Source: Xestospongia muta
Lineage: Eukaryota > Porifera > Demospongiae > Haplosclerida > Petrosiidae
Direction: 5' to 3'
Length of the DNA: 64,000 bases
Assembly (NCBI GenBank): GCA_963693285.1
Contig: OY848924.1
Coordinates: 1,974,144 to 2,038,143 of the forward strand
A model generated the notes under the pieces. It searched no databases. It was not told where the DNA came from and was given only the letters and a program-made list of their open reading frames with translations. Position numbers and translations under genes: made by a program. Each line of letters begins with the position of its first letter. The stretch's first letter is position 1. Below are positions 20,329-31,727 of the stretch, piece by piece.

Positions 20329-23200
20329 GTGGAAATTGTAAAAGTGAATGTGCAATCTCCATTCAGAAAAGGCAGAAAATATTAAAGAAAAAGTTACTTC
20401 TGGTAAGTTAAGGTTTGAAGTTGTCTGTAATAGTCATTTTTATAACTATTTTATGCATAGGAGTGTTGTTGTGGTTACCGTTTAATGGTTGTGGTGACAT
20501 TACCCAGAATATTAGGAAGAAAGAGTTATTGTTTGTAAGTTAAGGTTCAAAGTTGTCTGTAATAGTCATTTTTATGACTATTTTATGCATAGGAGTGTTG
20601 TCGTGGTTACCGTTTAATGGGTGTGGTGACATTACCCAGAATATTAGGAAGAAAGAGTTATTGTTTGTAAATTAAGGTTTGAAGTTGTCTATAATAGTCA
20701 TTTTTATAAGTTTTATATATACAGGAGTGTTGTCATGACAACTGCAAAAGTGGGCAAGGTGACTAAATCCACCATATTAGGAAGAAAGAGTTATTGTTGG
20801 TAATTTAATGTTTGAAGTTGTCTATAATAGTCATTTTTATAACTATTTTATGCGTAGGAGTGTTGTTGTAGCAACTGTAAAAGTGGATGTGGTGACTTTT
20901 CCCAAAATATTAGGAAGAAAGAGTTATTACTGGTAATTAAGGTTTGAAGTTTTCTATAATAGACACTTTTATAACTATTTTATTCGTAGGAGTATTGTCG
21001 TGGCAACTGTAGAAATGGGTGTGGTGACTTAACATAGACTTAACATAGAATATTTGGAAGAAAGAGTTATTGGTTAGTTAAAGTTTGAAGTTGTCTGTGT
21101 TGGTCATTTTTATAATTATTCTATATATAGGAGTGTTGTCATAGCAACTAAAAAAAGTGTGTGGTAACTTTTCCCAAAATACTAGGAAGAGTTATTGCTG
21201 GTAGTTAAGGTTTGAAGTTTTCTATAAGTCATTTTTATAACTATATTATGCATAGGAGTGTTGTTGTGGCAACTGTAAAAGTGGGTGTGGTGACTAAATC
21301 CAGAATATTAAGAAAAGAGTTATTGTTGGTAAGTTAAGGTGTGAATTGTGAAGTGTCTATAATAGTCCTTTTTTAACTATTTAAATTTACAGGAGTGTTG
21401 TCGTGGCAACTGTAAAAGTGTGTGTGGTGACTAAATCAAGAATATTGGGAAGAAAAAATTATTGCTGGTAAGTTAAAGTTTAAAGTTCTCTGTGATGGTC
21501 ATTTTTCTAATTATTTATATATAGGAGTGTTGTCATAGCAACTGTAAAAATGGTGTGATTACATTCCCCAAAATACTAGGAAGAGTTATTGCTGGTAGTT
21601 AAAGTTTGAAGTTGTCTCTAATAGACATTTTTATAATTATTCTATATAAATGAGTGTCGTCATAGCAACTGTAAAAGTGGGTGTGGTGAATTTTTTAAAA
21701 ATATTTCGATGAAGGAGTTATTGCTGGTAAGTTAATGTTTGAAGTTGTCTATAATAGTCATTTTTATAATTATTCTATATACAGGAGTGTTGTCATGGTA
21801 ACTGTGAAATGGGCATGGTGACATTACTCAGAATATTGGGAAGAAAAAGTTATTGCTGATAAGATAAGGTTTAAAGTGGTCTGTAGTAGTCATTTTTATA
21901 ATTATTCTATATATAGGCTGTTGTCGTAGAAACTATAAAAGTGGGTGTGTTAACTTTTCCCAAATATTATGAAGAAAGAGTTATTGCTGGTAAGTTAAAG
22001 TTTGAAGTTGTTTATAATAGTTATTTTTATAGCTATTTTATCCATAGGAGTGTTGTCGTGGCAACTGTAAATAGATGTTGTGATATTACCCAGAATATTA
22101 GGAAGAAAGAGTTATTGCTGGTAAGTAAGTTTTAAAATTGTCTGTGATGGTTAATTTTATAATTATTTTATGGGTAGGAGTGTTGTCATGGTAACTGTAA
22201 AAGTTGGTGTGGTGACTAAATCCAGAATATTAGGAAGAAAGAGTTATTGCTTGTAAATTAAGGTTTGAAGTTGTCTGTAATAGTCATTTTAATAACTATT
22301 TTATGCATAGGAGTGTTGTCATGGCAACTGTAAAAGTGGGTGTGGTAACTTTTCCCAAGTTATTAGAAAGAAAGAGTTATTGCTGGTAAGTTAAAGTTTG
22401 AAGTTGTCTATAATAGTTATTTTTATACCTCTTTTATGCATAGGAGTGTTGTCGTGGCAACTGTAAATAGATGTTGTGACATTACCCAGAATATTAGGAA
22501 GAAAGAGTTATTGCTGGTAAGTTAAGTTTTAAAATTGTCTGTGATGGTTATTTTTATAATTATTTTATACGTAATAGTATTGTCATGGCAACTGTAAAAG
22601 CTGGTGTGGTGACTAAATCCAGAATATTAGGAAGAAAGAGTTATTGATGGTAAGTTAAGGTTTAAAGTGGTCTGTAGTAGTCATTTTTATAATTATTCTA
22701 TATATAGGAGTGTTGTCGTAGCAACTATAAAAGTGGATGTGGTAACTTTTCCAAAAATATTAGGAAGAAAGAGTTATTGCTGGTAAGTTAAAGTTTGAAG
22801 TTGTCTATAATAGTCATTTTTATAACTATTTTATGCATAGGAGTGTTGTCATGGTAACTGTGAAATGGGCATGGTGACATTACTCAGAATATTAGGAAGA
22901 AAGAGTTATTGCTTGTAAATTAAGGTTTGAAGTTGTCTGTAATAGTCATTTTAATAACTATTTTATGCATAGGAGTGTTGTCATGGCAACTGTAAAAGTG
23001 AGTGTGGTAACTTTTCCCAAATTATTAGAAAGAAAGAGTTATTGCTGGTAAGTTAAGGTTTGAAGTTGTCTATAATAGTCATTTCTATAACTATTATATA
23101 TACAGGAGTGTTGTCGTGGCAACTGTAAATATGGGTGTGGTGACTAAGTCCAGAATATAAGTAAGAAAGAGTTATTGCTGGTAAGTTATGGTTTAAAGTT
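20329..23200 (+). repeat. Tandem array of about 22 units of about 132 bp with exon-like borders (array A)
   Basis: Units start at 20461, 20593, 20725, 20858, 20990, 21131, 21255, 21393, 21525, 21652, 21785, 21916, 22048, 22178, 22311, 22444, 22575, 22708, 22841, 22973 and 23105, with one diverged unit at about 20329. Spacing is mostly 130-133. A typical unit has an AG (TGCATAG or ATATAG), then GAGTGTTGTCRTGGCAACTG, a variable middle, AGGAAGAAAGAGTTATTGCTG, and immediately GTAAGTT. Each unit is thus bordered like a 75-78-bp exon inside a 55-bp intron. The better units are open and read ECCHGNCKSGCGNFSQ...RKKELLL (22311, 22708, 22973). Others have stops in the variable middle (GACTAA, AAATAG). 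Three middle variants are seen: AACTTTTCCCA, GACTAAATCCAG and ACATTACCCAG. Not a CRISPR: units are adjacent, with no unique spacers. Confidence 0.92.
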
Positions 23201-23289
23201 GTCTATAATAATCGTATATTACCAAACTTTAGTATTTAAGACTAGTATCAGTTAATCAGTCAGTCAGTCTACTTGCTCATGAGTTAGAA

Positions 23290-24043
23290 ATGGAATTTAT
23301 TACTACTCAGAAAGGTGGAAAAGCTGTTCTTCTTGATGGTTGTTGATACACTCTCAATTGTTTGATGGATGATGGAAGGACATACTGGAGGTGTTCAAAC
23401 AGACAATGTTCAGCACGGCTCATTCTGCAGAACAGTGCACTAATTAAACAAACAGGAGATCATAGCCATCCAGTTGACAGATGTGATGGAATTGTCGAGA
23501 AACTAAAAAGCAGCATGAGGAAGAGAGCTCTAGAAGTCACGCCAATTTCTTCAATTTATAATGACACACTTGTTGATATTGCTACAAATTATGAAGATGT
23601 TGATGTTGCCCAGAAGATGCCTACATTTGCAGTCGTGAAGTCATCACTCTATCGAAGTAGCCAAAAGAGACTCCACCCATTCCTCGATCACGAGAAGATG
23701 TAAGCTTGCAAGAACAATGGGAAAACACTCTGTCTGGTGAACGATTTTTACTCTGTGATGATGGAGATACTGATAAAATTATCATGTTTGCTACAAGTGA
23801 AAATTTGAAACTGCTCTCGGAGGCTAACACCATTTATACTGATGGGACATTTGAAATTTGTCCCAGAATTTTTTACCAACTCTTTACCATCAATGCTTTC
23901 ATCCATGGAAAACAATTTCCTCTCCTCTATGCACTACTTCCAGCAAAGACAAGGGCAGTGTACAACAGAATGTTCACGCTCTTCAAGGAATCACTGCAAG
24001 CTTCAGGTTTACAGATCATCAAATCATTCTGGGATTAGATTTT
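23290..24043 (+). pseudogene. FLYWCH zinc finger plus MULE transposase remnant
   Basis: From ATG at 23290 the frame reads MEFITTQKGGKAVLLDGC and hits TGA at 23344, then continues open with the FLYWCH signature (TYWRCSNRQCSARLIL and the distal H-S-H). A frameshift near 23,680-23,705 moves it to the frame from 23706 (QEQWENTLSGERFLLCDD), followed by the start of a MULE catalytic domain (IYTDGTFEICPRIFYQLFTI, first catalytic Asp in DGTF) and ALLPAKTRAVYNRMF. It ends at 24036 in the middle of the domain, so the second Asp and the C-x-x-H region are absent. This is a Mutator-like DNA transposon, cut-and-paste type. It interrupts the 132-bp array: a partial array unit follows at 24044-24115. A shorter copy lies at 58315-58745 in unit B. 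Confidence 0.85.
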
Positions 24044-24115
24044 AGACATTACCCAGAATATTAGGAAGAAAGAGTTATTGAGGGTAACTTAAGGTTTGAA
24101 TTTGTCTGTAATAGT
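24044..24115 (+). repeat. Partial 132-bp array unit beyond the MULE remnant
   Basis: The sequence GACATTACCCAGAATATTAG, followed by GAAGAAAGAGTTATTG and a GGTAACTTAAGG border, is the second half of an array unit. It shows that the MULE remnant lies within the array or joined to it. Confidence 0.85.
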
Positions 24116-27100
24116 GATTACATTTGCGAAATCTTGTTCTTGTAAGTCTCAACCCCTAGTCAGCTCTCTTTCTGTTTCCTCCTCACCACTTCTTTCCTCC
24201 TCTAGTACTAACCTCACCACTCTTTCAATATTCTACCCAATATCCCAAATCTCCAGCCCCCATCTTTTGGCATACCCATTACACTTCATCACTCTGATAC
24301 TTCCTTGTCCTTTTCCTCTGTTGCTTCTACATCTCCTCTACTTTTTCATTCTAATCATTCTCCTCCTACTACTTTACCAGCACTCCATCACTCTCACTAA
24401 ATTATTCAACTGCTCCTCTTGCTATTACCACTGCTGCTCCTACTATTATCACTGCTGTCCCTTCTATAACCACTCCCTCTTCCTCTGCAACCTCTCTGCC
24501 TAAATCCTCACAGTATCCTTTTTTAGCCAAAAGTCATCATCATCCTTCATGAAAACCTCCACTCCTTCCTCTTCCTCCATACTTTTTATGTCAAAAAACA
24601 AACTCCACCTTTCATTTCATCCACTCAATCAAGTCTTCAATCCATTGTACCACTTCCTCCCCCTCTGCCAAGTCTTGAGACCAGCTTACCAACATCTCAT
24701 CCTTCTTCAAATCTCATACCCAAGTTACCTCTACCTCCTCTTGCCTCATCATTTCATCGCAATGCTCCATTACCCCCTTCTTCAAATCACCAACCCAACC
24801 TACTCTTACATCATCCTCATCCAAGTCTTTAACCCAACCTACCTTCTCTTCCACTTCCTCCTACTCTTCAATCCAGTCTACCACTTCTTTTGCCTCCACC
24901 TTTCCCTTTACCTCCTCCTTTTTCTCAACCCCTCCCCCTACTACCTCCTCAACATTCAACTCTTTATCCCAATGTCCCAACATCTCTCTACTCACAAGAT
25001 TGTCACCCTCCATCTCTCTCTCTTCTTTCTCCCGATCATCAGCTTCTTCCTGTTCTATCAAACCTTCTATCAACTTTGCTTGTCCCACTCCTCTGTCCTA
25101 CTGCTTCCAACTCACATTGTCAAACTCAATATAGATCTTCTATTTTAATGCTCGCAGCATTCTTCCTAAACTAGATGAACTATCTGCTCTCTGCTCTGTC
25201 CTCAATCCTGATCTGTATTGTGGAATTATGGCTATCTGCTGACATTCCCAATCCTGATATTGCTCTGGCTAATTACATCTTATTCCATTGTGATCGTTAA
25301 CCACCATGGTGATGGTATTGCTGTTTTTGTAAAATCTCACTTTATTGTTTCTGAAGTTTATGTTTCTCCTAAAATTGAATTTCTTCTCCTATCTATTAAG
25401 GTTAATCACTGCTCTTTTTCAATTGACACTTACTACTGATCTCCATCCTTGTTTGACGATCTGGATCTCTTATTTGATGACCTCACATCCCTTAATCCCT
25501 CTTTTTTTTTAATCTTATCCTTTTAGGTGATTTTAACATTAATTTTTACTCTACTTCTTCCTCTAGGACCAAACTGGATGTCATCATATTTGATACTTTT
25601 AACCTTAAGCAAATCGTTAATGTTCCCACTCTTCTCACACTGATACACCTTCCACTATTGATCTTGTTTTTCTTCCATCTAACATTGACACTCCTCCTTG
25701 TAGTATTCTTCCTACTGTTTCTTATTCAGACCATTTCTCTATTCTTTCCTCCCTTCCCACTGATTCTGTTAACAGTCCCTACCCCTCCCCTCCTTGTAAG
25801 GTCTAGCTATACCATCTCGCTGACTTTGAGGATGCTAATGCCCCTCCTCAGTTCCATTGACTGGAAAGAATTACTCCCCTTGTCAGATCCTAACTCTTCC
25901 TGGGCCATATTTAAAGAACTTTTCCTCTGCATTATAACCACCACTGTTCCTAGGAAACTTGTGTACCCCCTACCAACTCTTATTATCCTTGGATCAACCG
26001 ATCATTCCTTAACCATGTCAAAAAAAGAAAGTGAATCTTCTCTTTTGCTAAAGATCTGGTTCTCCTTCTCTTTGGGCCAAATACAGTTCTTATCGTAACA
26101 AGACTCTAGCTTACCTCAGACACCTAAAATCCAAATTCTTTCATAATTTACTCACTTCTTCCTTACTACAATCTTTTCAGTCTGCTGTTAAATCCATTCA
26201 CTCTAAATGTGTCTCCATTCCCTCCCTTATCTATAATAGTTCTCCTGTAACTTCATCCTCTTCTAAAGAAGATGTTCTAAATCAATACTTCTCCTCTTGT
26301 TTCAACACATCAACTGCCCCTTTACCTCCTCTTGCTCATAATCCCTTTACTTCACTACATGACAACTCTCCAGATTTTCTCTGCGACCCAGATGAAATCT
26401 GCAGTCTCATTTCTTGTATTCCTGTTGACATTGCTTCTGGTCCTGACAGTATCTCCTCTATTATACTCCACAACACAGCTCCTAATATTTCACCTCCTCT
26501 TTCCCTTATTTTCAATTCCTCCCTCTCAACAGGTGTATTTCCTTCAGACTGGAAAAACTCCAATATTGTACCTATCCCCAAATGAAAACCTCTTCTTCAT
26601 CTCCTTCAGACTATTGCCCAATCTCTCTACTTTCACTCCCAAGTAAGATCTTAGAACGTCATGTCTTTAACTATCTATACCAATTTTGTTCTGCTCACAA
26701 TATCCTTTCAAATTGTCAGTTTGTTTTCTGACCAGGATTCTCAACTGAAACTGCTATATTATCTATTGTCAAATCTTGGTTTTCTTCACTGGATCACAAA
26801 AATGTAGTCTGTGCAGTTTTCTTCAATCTCACTAAAGCATTTGACTCAGTCCCTCACAAGCCACTACTTGACTCCTTATCTTCGCTCGACCTTCCTTATC
26901 TTTTATCTTGGCTCCATAGCTATCTGCAAGGGCATACCCAACAAGTAATCATAAATGGTTCTCTATCTTCTAAATCTCAAGTCACACTGGTGTGCCCCAA
27001 GGTTCCATTCTCGGGCCTCTCTCATTCATTATCTATATAAATGACATTGTTAAACTGTCCCTCCTCTCTTCAGCCACCCTCAATCTTTATGCTTATGACA

Positions 27101-27950
27101 TCCTTCTTTCGCAAGAAATTTCTTCTACAACCTCAATGTCCACTGTTCAATCCAACATCAATCTTATTTCATTGTGGATTACCTCTCATCATCTTACCAT
27201 CTACTCAAAAAAACCAAATACATGATTGTCTCTCGTAAGCCTCCCTCCTTTCTAACCTCCCTCTCTCCTCTTTTCTTAGACAGTTCTCAACTTGAACGAG
27301 TCAATTCCTTTAAATACATTGGTATTATTATCACTTTTAATTTATCATGGTCTCTTCACATCTAATATGTCTGCACTAAAGCTCGTCAAACTATCGGAAT
27401 CATCTACCATAACTTCTATAAGCATGCTTCTCCTCATACTCTTCTCTCACTTTGTATCGCTCTCTTGTCATTCACTATTTCTCCTACTGCTCCTCTGTTT
27501 GTGACCCACCCGTATCTTCCACTAATGCTGAAATTCTTGAGAAAACCCAACATTGCTCTAAAAATGTGCTCTCAAAACGGGACAATGATTACTCATCTCT
27601 TCTCTCACCTTTTAACCTTCCGACCCTCTCAACTCATTGCTCTATTTTCAAATTATGTCTTCCCTATAAAATCACTAACAATCTCATCTAATTTCCCTCC
27701 CCTATTTTCATTCGCAACCCTCTGCCAAGTTATGCTTCTCGTCACTTTGATCCTCTCACTTCTACTATCCCTTTTTCTCACTCATCTGCCTCACAAAACT
27801 CATTTGTCCCTTCTGTTCTCTCTCTCTGAAACTCACTTCCTTATCATGTAAAATGTAGCTCATCTTTAATCACTTTTAAATCTAAAATAAATATGCTTCT
27901 TTACAAACCATCAACTCACCATCAGTTATCACACTAAAACCTATCATATA
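24116..27950 (+). mobile_element. APE-type non-LTR retrotransposon, frameshifted (copy A)
   Basis: The 5' 1 kb is pyrimidine-rich and encodes Ser/Thr/Pro-rich low-complexity protein. Then come AP-endonuclease motifs in several frames: LPKLDELSALC-like motif, ELWLSADIPN, HHGDGIAVFVKS (about 25,300), GDFNINF (about 25,530) and YSDHFSI (about 25,720). The reverse transcriptase follows: DWKNSNIVPIPK (about 26,550), AFDSVPHKPLLDSL (about 26,840), VPQGSILGPLSFIIYINDI (about 26,990) and LYAYDILLS (27,085). The catalytic YADD box is YAYD here (27088-27099), so the enzyme is dead even apart from the frameshifts. The frame order (endonuclease then RT, no LTR, no RNase H seen) fits the CR1/L2/Jockey type. 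It ends in an A+T-rich tail near 27,950. It was present before the duplication, since unit B has it at the same place. Confidence 0.88.
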
Positions 27951-27993
27951 CAATCAGTGTCTGCTGCTCATAGTACATTTAGTATTTGAATAT

Positions 27994-30900
27994 ATGGATC
28001 AAGACTTAGATAGCTGTATTAGACACTCATTACTTATAGGACAGATGAACAAACAATTAAAGTAAGTAATGACAAAGGCAAAGGGAAAGAGGGTGAAAGA
28101 AATGTGTCTGTATCTCTAAATATGATATTGCTAGTCTGATATCTATATTAGACTTGACCACTAATGATTTTATGTTAATTGTTATTTGTATTTTGTGTTA
28201 TTTTTCTAACAGATATCTCAGCAATATGGCATCATATGATTCCACATCTACAAATTCCTCTTCATATTTCAATGTTCCTAATATTCAAAGTCGTCTTGTC
28301 CCATTTAAACAATTAAGGGAGAGAACACACAGAAAATCAGAAGAAACTCCTCCTCCCTCAACATTGCAGCAACAGGAGACAACACAGCTTATTTCAGTAC
28401 CCAGACGTAAATGTCCAGGATCCTATAACTACATCTCAAGATCTCCAGTACCAGGACGAACAGAACCTGAGAACCATACACAGCAAAGGTCACGTCCATC
28501 TAGTTTCCATAGAGAAGATTCATTAAAGTTAATTGAACTTCGATATTAAGATATTCGATATTAAGAGCCATCAGAATCACAGCCAACTATTGAACAAAAA
28601 CCAGTTCCAAAACTACATACTAAGGTACCAGGTAGAGGTTCTATATCAATAACATAGGTATCTGAAATGGGTCCATATGAGTCTGATCCTCCCAGTCTCA
28701 TACCTATACTAGATTTGGCAACTGATGATTTTATGTCAATATGACATCATTATGTAGGAGATAATGAAGAAGATACTAAAGAGAAAACAGTATGTTATGT
28801 AATGTAAAGTGTATCCATTCATTATTCCATCAATTTATTTATCTATTAATTTATGTATCTTTTGACATAGTTGGATATAAATGAAATATCTACTTGTGGT
28901 CTTCTGGGAGAACGAGAATCAACTCCAGAGACACCCAACTTTGAAATACCTGGTTTATTATTTAATGAAATGAGGATTTTCATAGAGTAATGTCATTACT
29001 ATTGTGTTCACTATTTGTATAGACCCAGGATTAATTACATCATATTACATCATCAACAGAAAAGAGAACACCTCCTGATAAACCTCCATGGTAAAGAAAA
29101 ATTTGACTACAATTAATGCAATAATTAATTACGTTTTGTTCATTTTTCTAAGATAGAAAGAAAAATGTTCCTGTCACTGAGTCTCCTCCCATTTTCTATC
29201 ATTGTGAACGACATCAAACTTCTCCAGAATTACCTAGATCTGTATCCTTTGTATCTTTCAGTCATCATCTTCAGAGAGAAGTAAATCTAAAGGATTACTT
29301 GGTGCAATCAGATGTGTAAGTTTACATTTATAATAACTTTACTTGTACCACTTTGTAAAGTATGTAAGAGAACACAATAAGATAATCTCTGTATATCTCT
29401 GTATATTCTTTGTATATCTCTGTATATCTCTGTTTATTGTCTGTATATATCTGTATATTCTACCATCATTAAAAATGAATATTGACACAATGTAGTTTTA
29501 TTAATAAAATTTTGTAATTTATTAGCATTTTCTGTTTATTTAGAGTCCTATATTTGGGAGGAAGAATAAGACTCCACCCACTACTGATATAACTGTTGAT
29601 AGTAGATCTAGAATGGATGATGAAGAGAGTGTTATTAGTCAGGTATAAGATCAATAAATATATTAGTAGTATAAAGACTACAAGTGTAGTGGGTTAGTTT
29701 GATGAGAACAAAGTATGGTGTCATAATAGTAACCTTTGTTATATTTTCTACTCTATTACTGAATAAGAGAACAATGACATTATATTAAACAATATTTAAT
29801 TGAAGATGTATTGTTCAAAATTAATTATCAAATGATATGTCTCATATACAATGGATTGATGTGTAATTTTACTTTATTTACAGTCAGGAATTTCCAAATC
29901 AAAATTACCTCCTCTTCACAGAGCAAGTTTAAATGTGAGTTTAACACTCTCCTTTTTCTTTCTCTCATACACAGTTAATGTATTATCTCTATAGCAACTA
30001 CATGACATCTTTAAAGATAAAACTATAGACCCTAATATCAGAGATGATGCAGGATATACTGCTCTTCATTGGTATGTACAGAAACCACGAAGAGATCGTC
30101 ATAAGTTACTACTACCTTGTCTTCAAAGTGGGTGTGGCTTTGATATTAATGCAAGAGATCACTCCACTTAACAGTATACATAAACCAAAGTATGATTGAT
30201 ATAGTGTGTACTTATGATCATTTGATTCTTAGAATAATGATATGTACTGTTAACAAAGAACAACTTCCACTTAAAGTCCAATTCTTTAATAACTTTATGA
30301 CAGAAAAACCAGAACTAACAGACAGTAAGTTTTAATATATAGCTAAACAATAGATAAGTATTCTTCCTTTCTTTCCACAGTTCCTGCATGGAAAGCAGCT
30401 AGAGCAACTAGTGCTGCTCCTATGTACTTTACACCCTATCAAGGCAAGTATGTTGATGGAGGTGTCATGGCTAATAATCCATGTGAGTTGGCTATGAAAG
30501 AGATCAACTTGTATGACCAGTCCATGGGAATGCTGGAGCGACATTTTCTATTAGCTATGTCTGTGGGTACTGGTATATATCCAGACAAAACACTAGAAAG
30601 AGGAGAGTGGGGCAAAGGATTTAATATTAAGAAACAGTTACAGTATGTTAAAGAAATGGTGGACATGTTAAGTCAAGCTGTGAGTTGTATAAGTAAATAA
30701 TGTTAACATATAGTCTCATTGAAGAGGAAGTAATGACAACAGTTTTTGTAGATAACACATATGACCTTATAAGGGAATGTCTAATTGTATTCATAACATA
30801 GTGAATTGTATTCACATGTACACAAACTTCCAAATATGGTCATGTGCTGAGCAATAGTTCCTTCTTCCTTAATTATAAATTATTGTCTATGTAAACTGTG

Positions 30901-31271
30901 TTCAGTTATGTCCATGTAGGATGTTTGATAATATAACATTGTTAGTTTATATATTACATGATCTCTTATTTACTATAGATTAGTGAGTCAGAGACAACTG
31001 CTGACAAATTTGCTATCTCATGTCAGAAATGTCGTGATTCTATTCCTTTCTTTCATTTCAATCCTCAACTAATAGAGGGTGTGTCTCCTGGAGAGATTGA
31101 TGACTGGAAAATAGTGCAACTAATACTACAAACAAAACAATACTTAGCTAGTCAAGTTAGTACTATTTTATATATTCTAGTTATATGTCACTATTGTAGG
31201 ATGTACAAGATAAACTTGAACAACTAGTTCAACTCTTTAAACGTCTTGTTGATCAATCTACTCATCAATAA
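27994..31271 (+). pseudogene. iPLA2-like (PLA2G6-type) gene with ankyrin and C-terminal patatin half, decayed
   Basis: Exon candidates: 27994-28061 (MDQDLDSCIRHSLLIGQMNK), 28213 to stops at 28547 and 28562, 28871-28986, 29023-29093, about 29157-29315, 29544-29642, 29884-29934, 29995 to a TAA at 30169 (NIRDDAGYTALHW, ankyrin), 30233-30324, 30381-30679, 30979-31155 and 31200-31271. The last four join in phase and match the C-terminal part of the group VI phospholipase A2 domain: AWKAARATSAAPMYFTPYQG, the Asp motif VDGGVMANNP, MSVGTGIYP and FFHFNPQLIEG, ending STHQ. Known family members hydrolyse phospholipids with a Ser/Asp dyad. The Gly-rich oxyanion motif and the GxSxG nucleophile should lie between the ankyrin exon and 30233, but only about 60 bp separate them, so that half is missing. 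Further lesions are in-frame TAA, TAG and TGA codons at 28547, 28562, 28655 and 28742 and a GAA-to-TAA in the 29023 exon compared with unit B. Probably inactive as a lipase. Confidence 0.75.
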
Positions 31272-31453
31272 AGACACTACATTAGATAACTACTCACCGC
31301 TGTTAGTAAATGTGTTATAGAAAATTATTAGACAACTACTGAATGATGTTGTATATTGTTTTAATGAAATATTGTAGTTATGTAATTGTGGATTACTTCA
31401 CATTTTATGTTATTGATATAATAATAGTGGATTAATTTGTCATGTATTTTAAC

Positions 31454-31459
31454 AATAAA
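31454..31459 (+). terminator. Polyadenylation signal AATAAA
   Basis: AATAAA, 183 bp after the stop of the iPLA2-like frame, in the short space before the convergent ROCO gene. Position fits a 3' UTR end; no transcript evidence. Confidence 0.4.
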
Positions 31460-31727
31460 AAGATTAACAAAAACAGCAGCAACCATAACATAACAAACTA
31501 AGTGTCTAGACTCTCTAAGTTTTAAGTATATTCATTAACCAGCTATATTAAGGAAATATATGTAGGGACAAATATAAAAAGTAAACAAATGTAGGGGACT
31601 GGAGACTAAGTAGGTGGAGTTAAGCCTGCAGTTCATAGAAAGTAAAGACATTTGTTATATACAGTAGATTACTCAATTATAACATCATTAAAGACTCATT
31701 TATACAAATATTAATTATCTAATATAA

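Noticed and set aside
20329..23200. CRISPR-like regular repeat
   Set aside because: Units are directly adjacent and about 132 bp, with no unique spacers, in an intron-rich eukaryotic sequence.
24861..25088. Acidic Glu-rich frame on the minus strand (also 59406-59660)
   Set aside because: It is the reverse complement of the same CT-rich region and has no independent support.
24549..25148. Long Leu/Pro/Ser-rich open frames (also at 59094-59693)
   Set aside because: They arise from pyrimidine-rich DNA open in several frames at once; the true frame is the one that runs into the endonuclease motifs.
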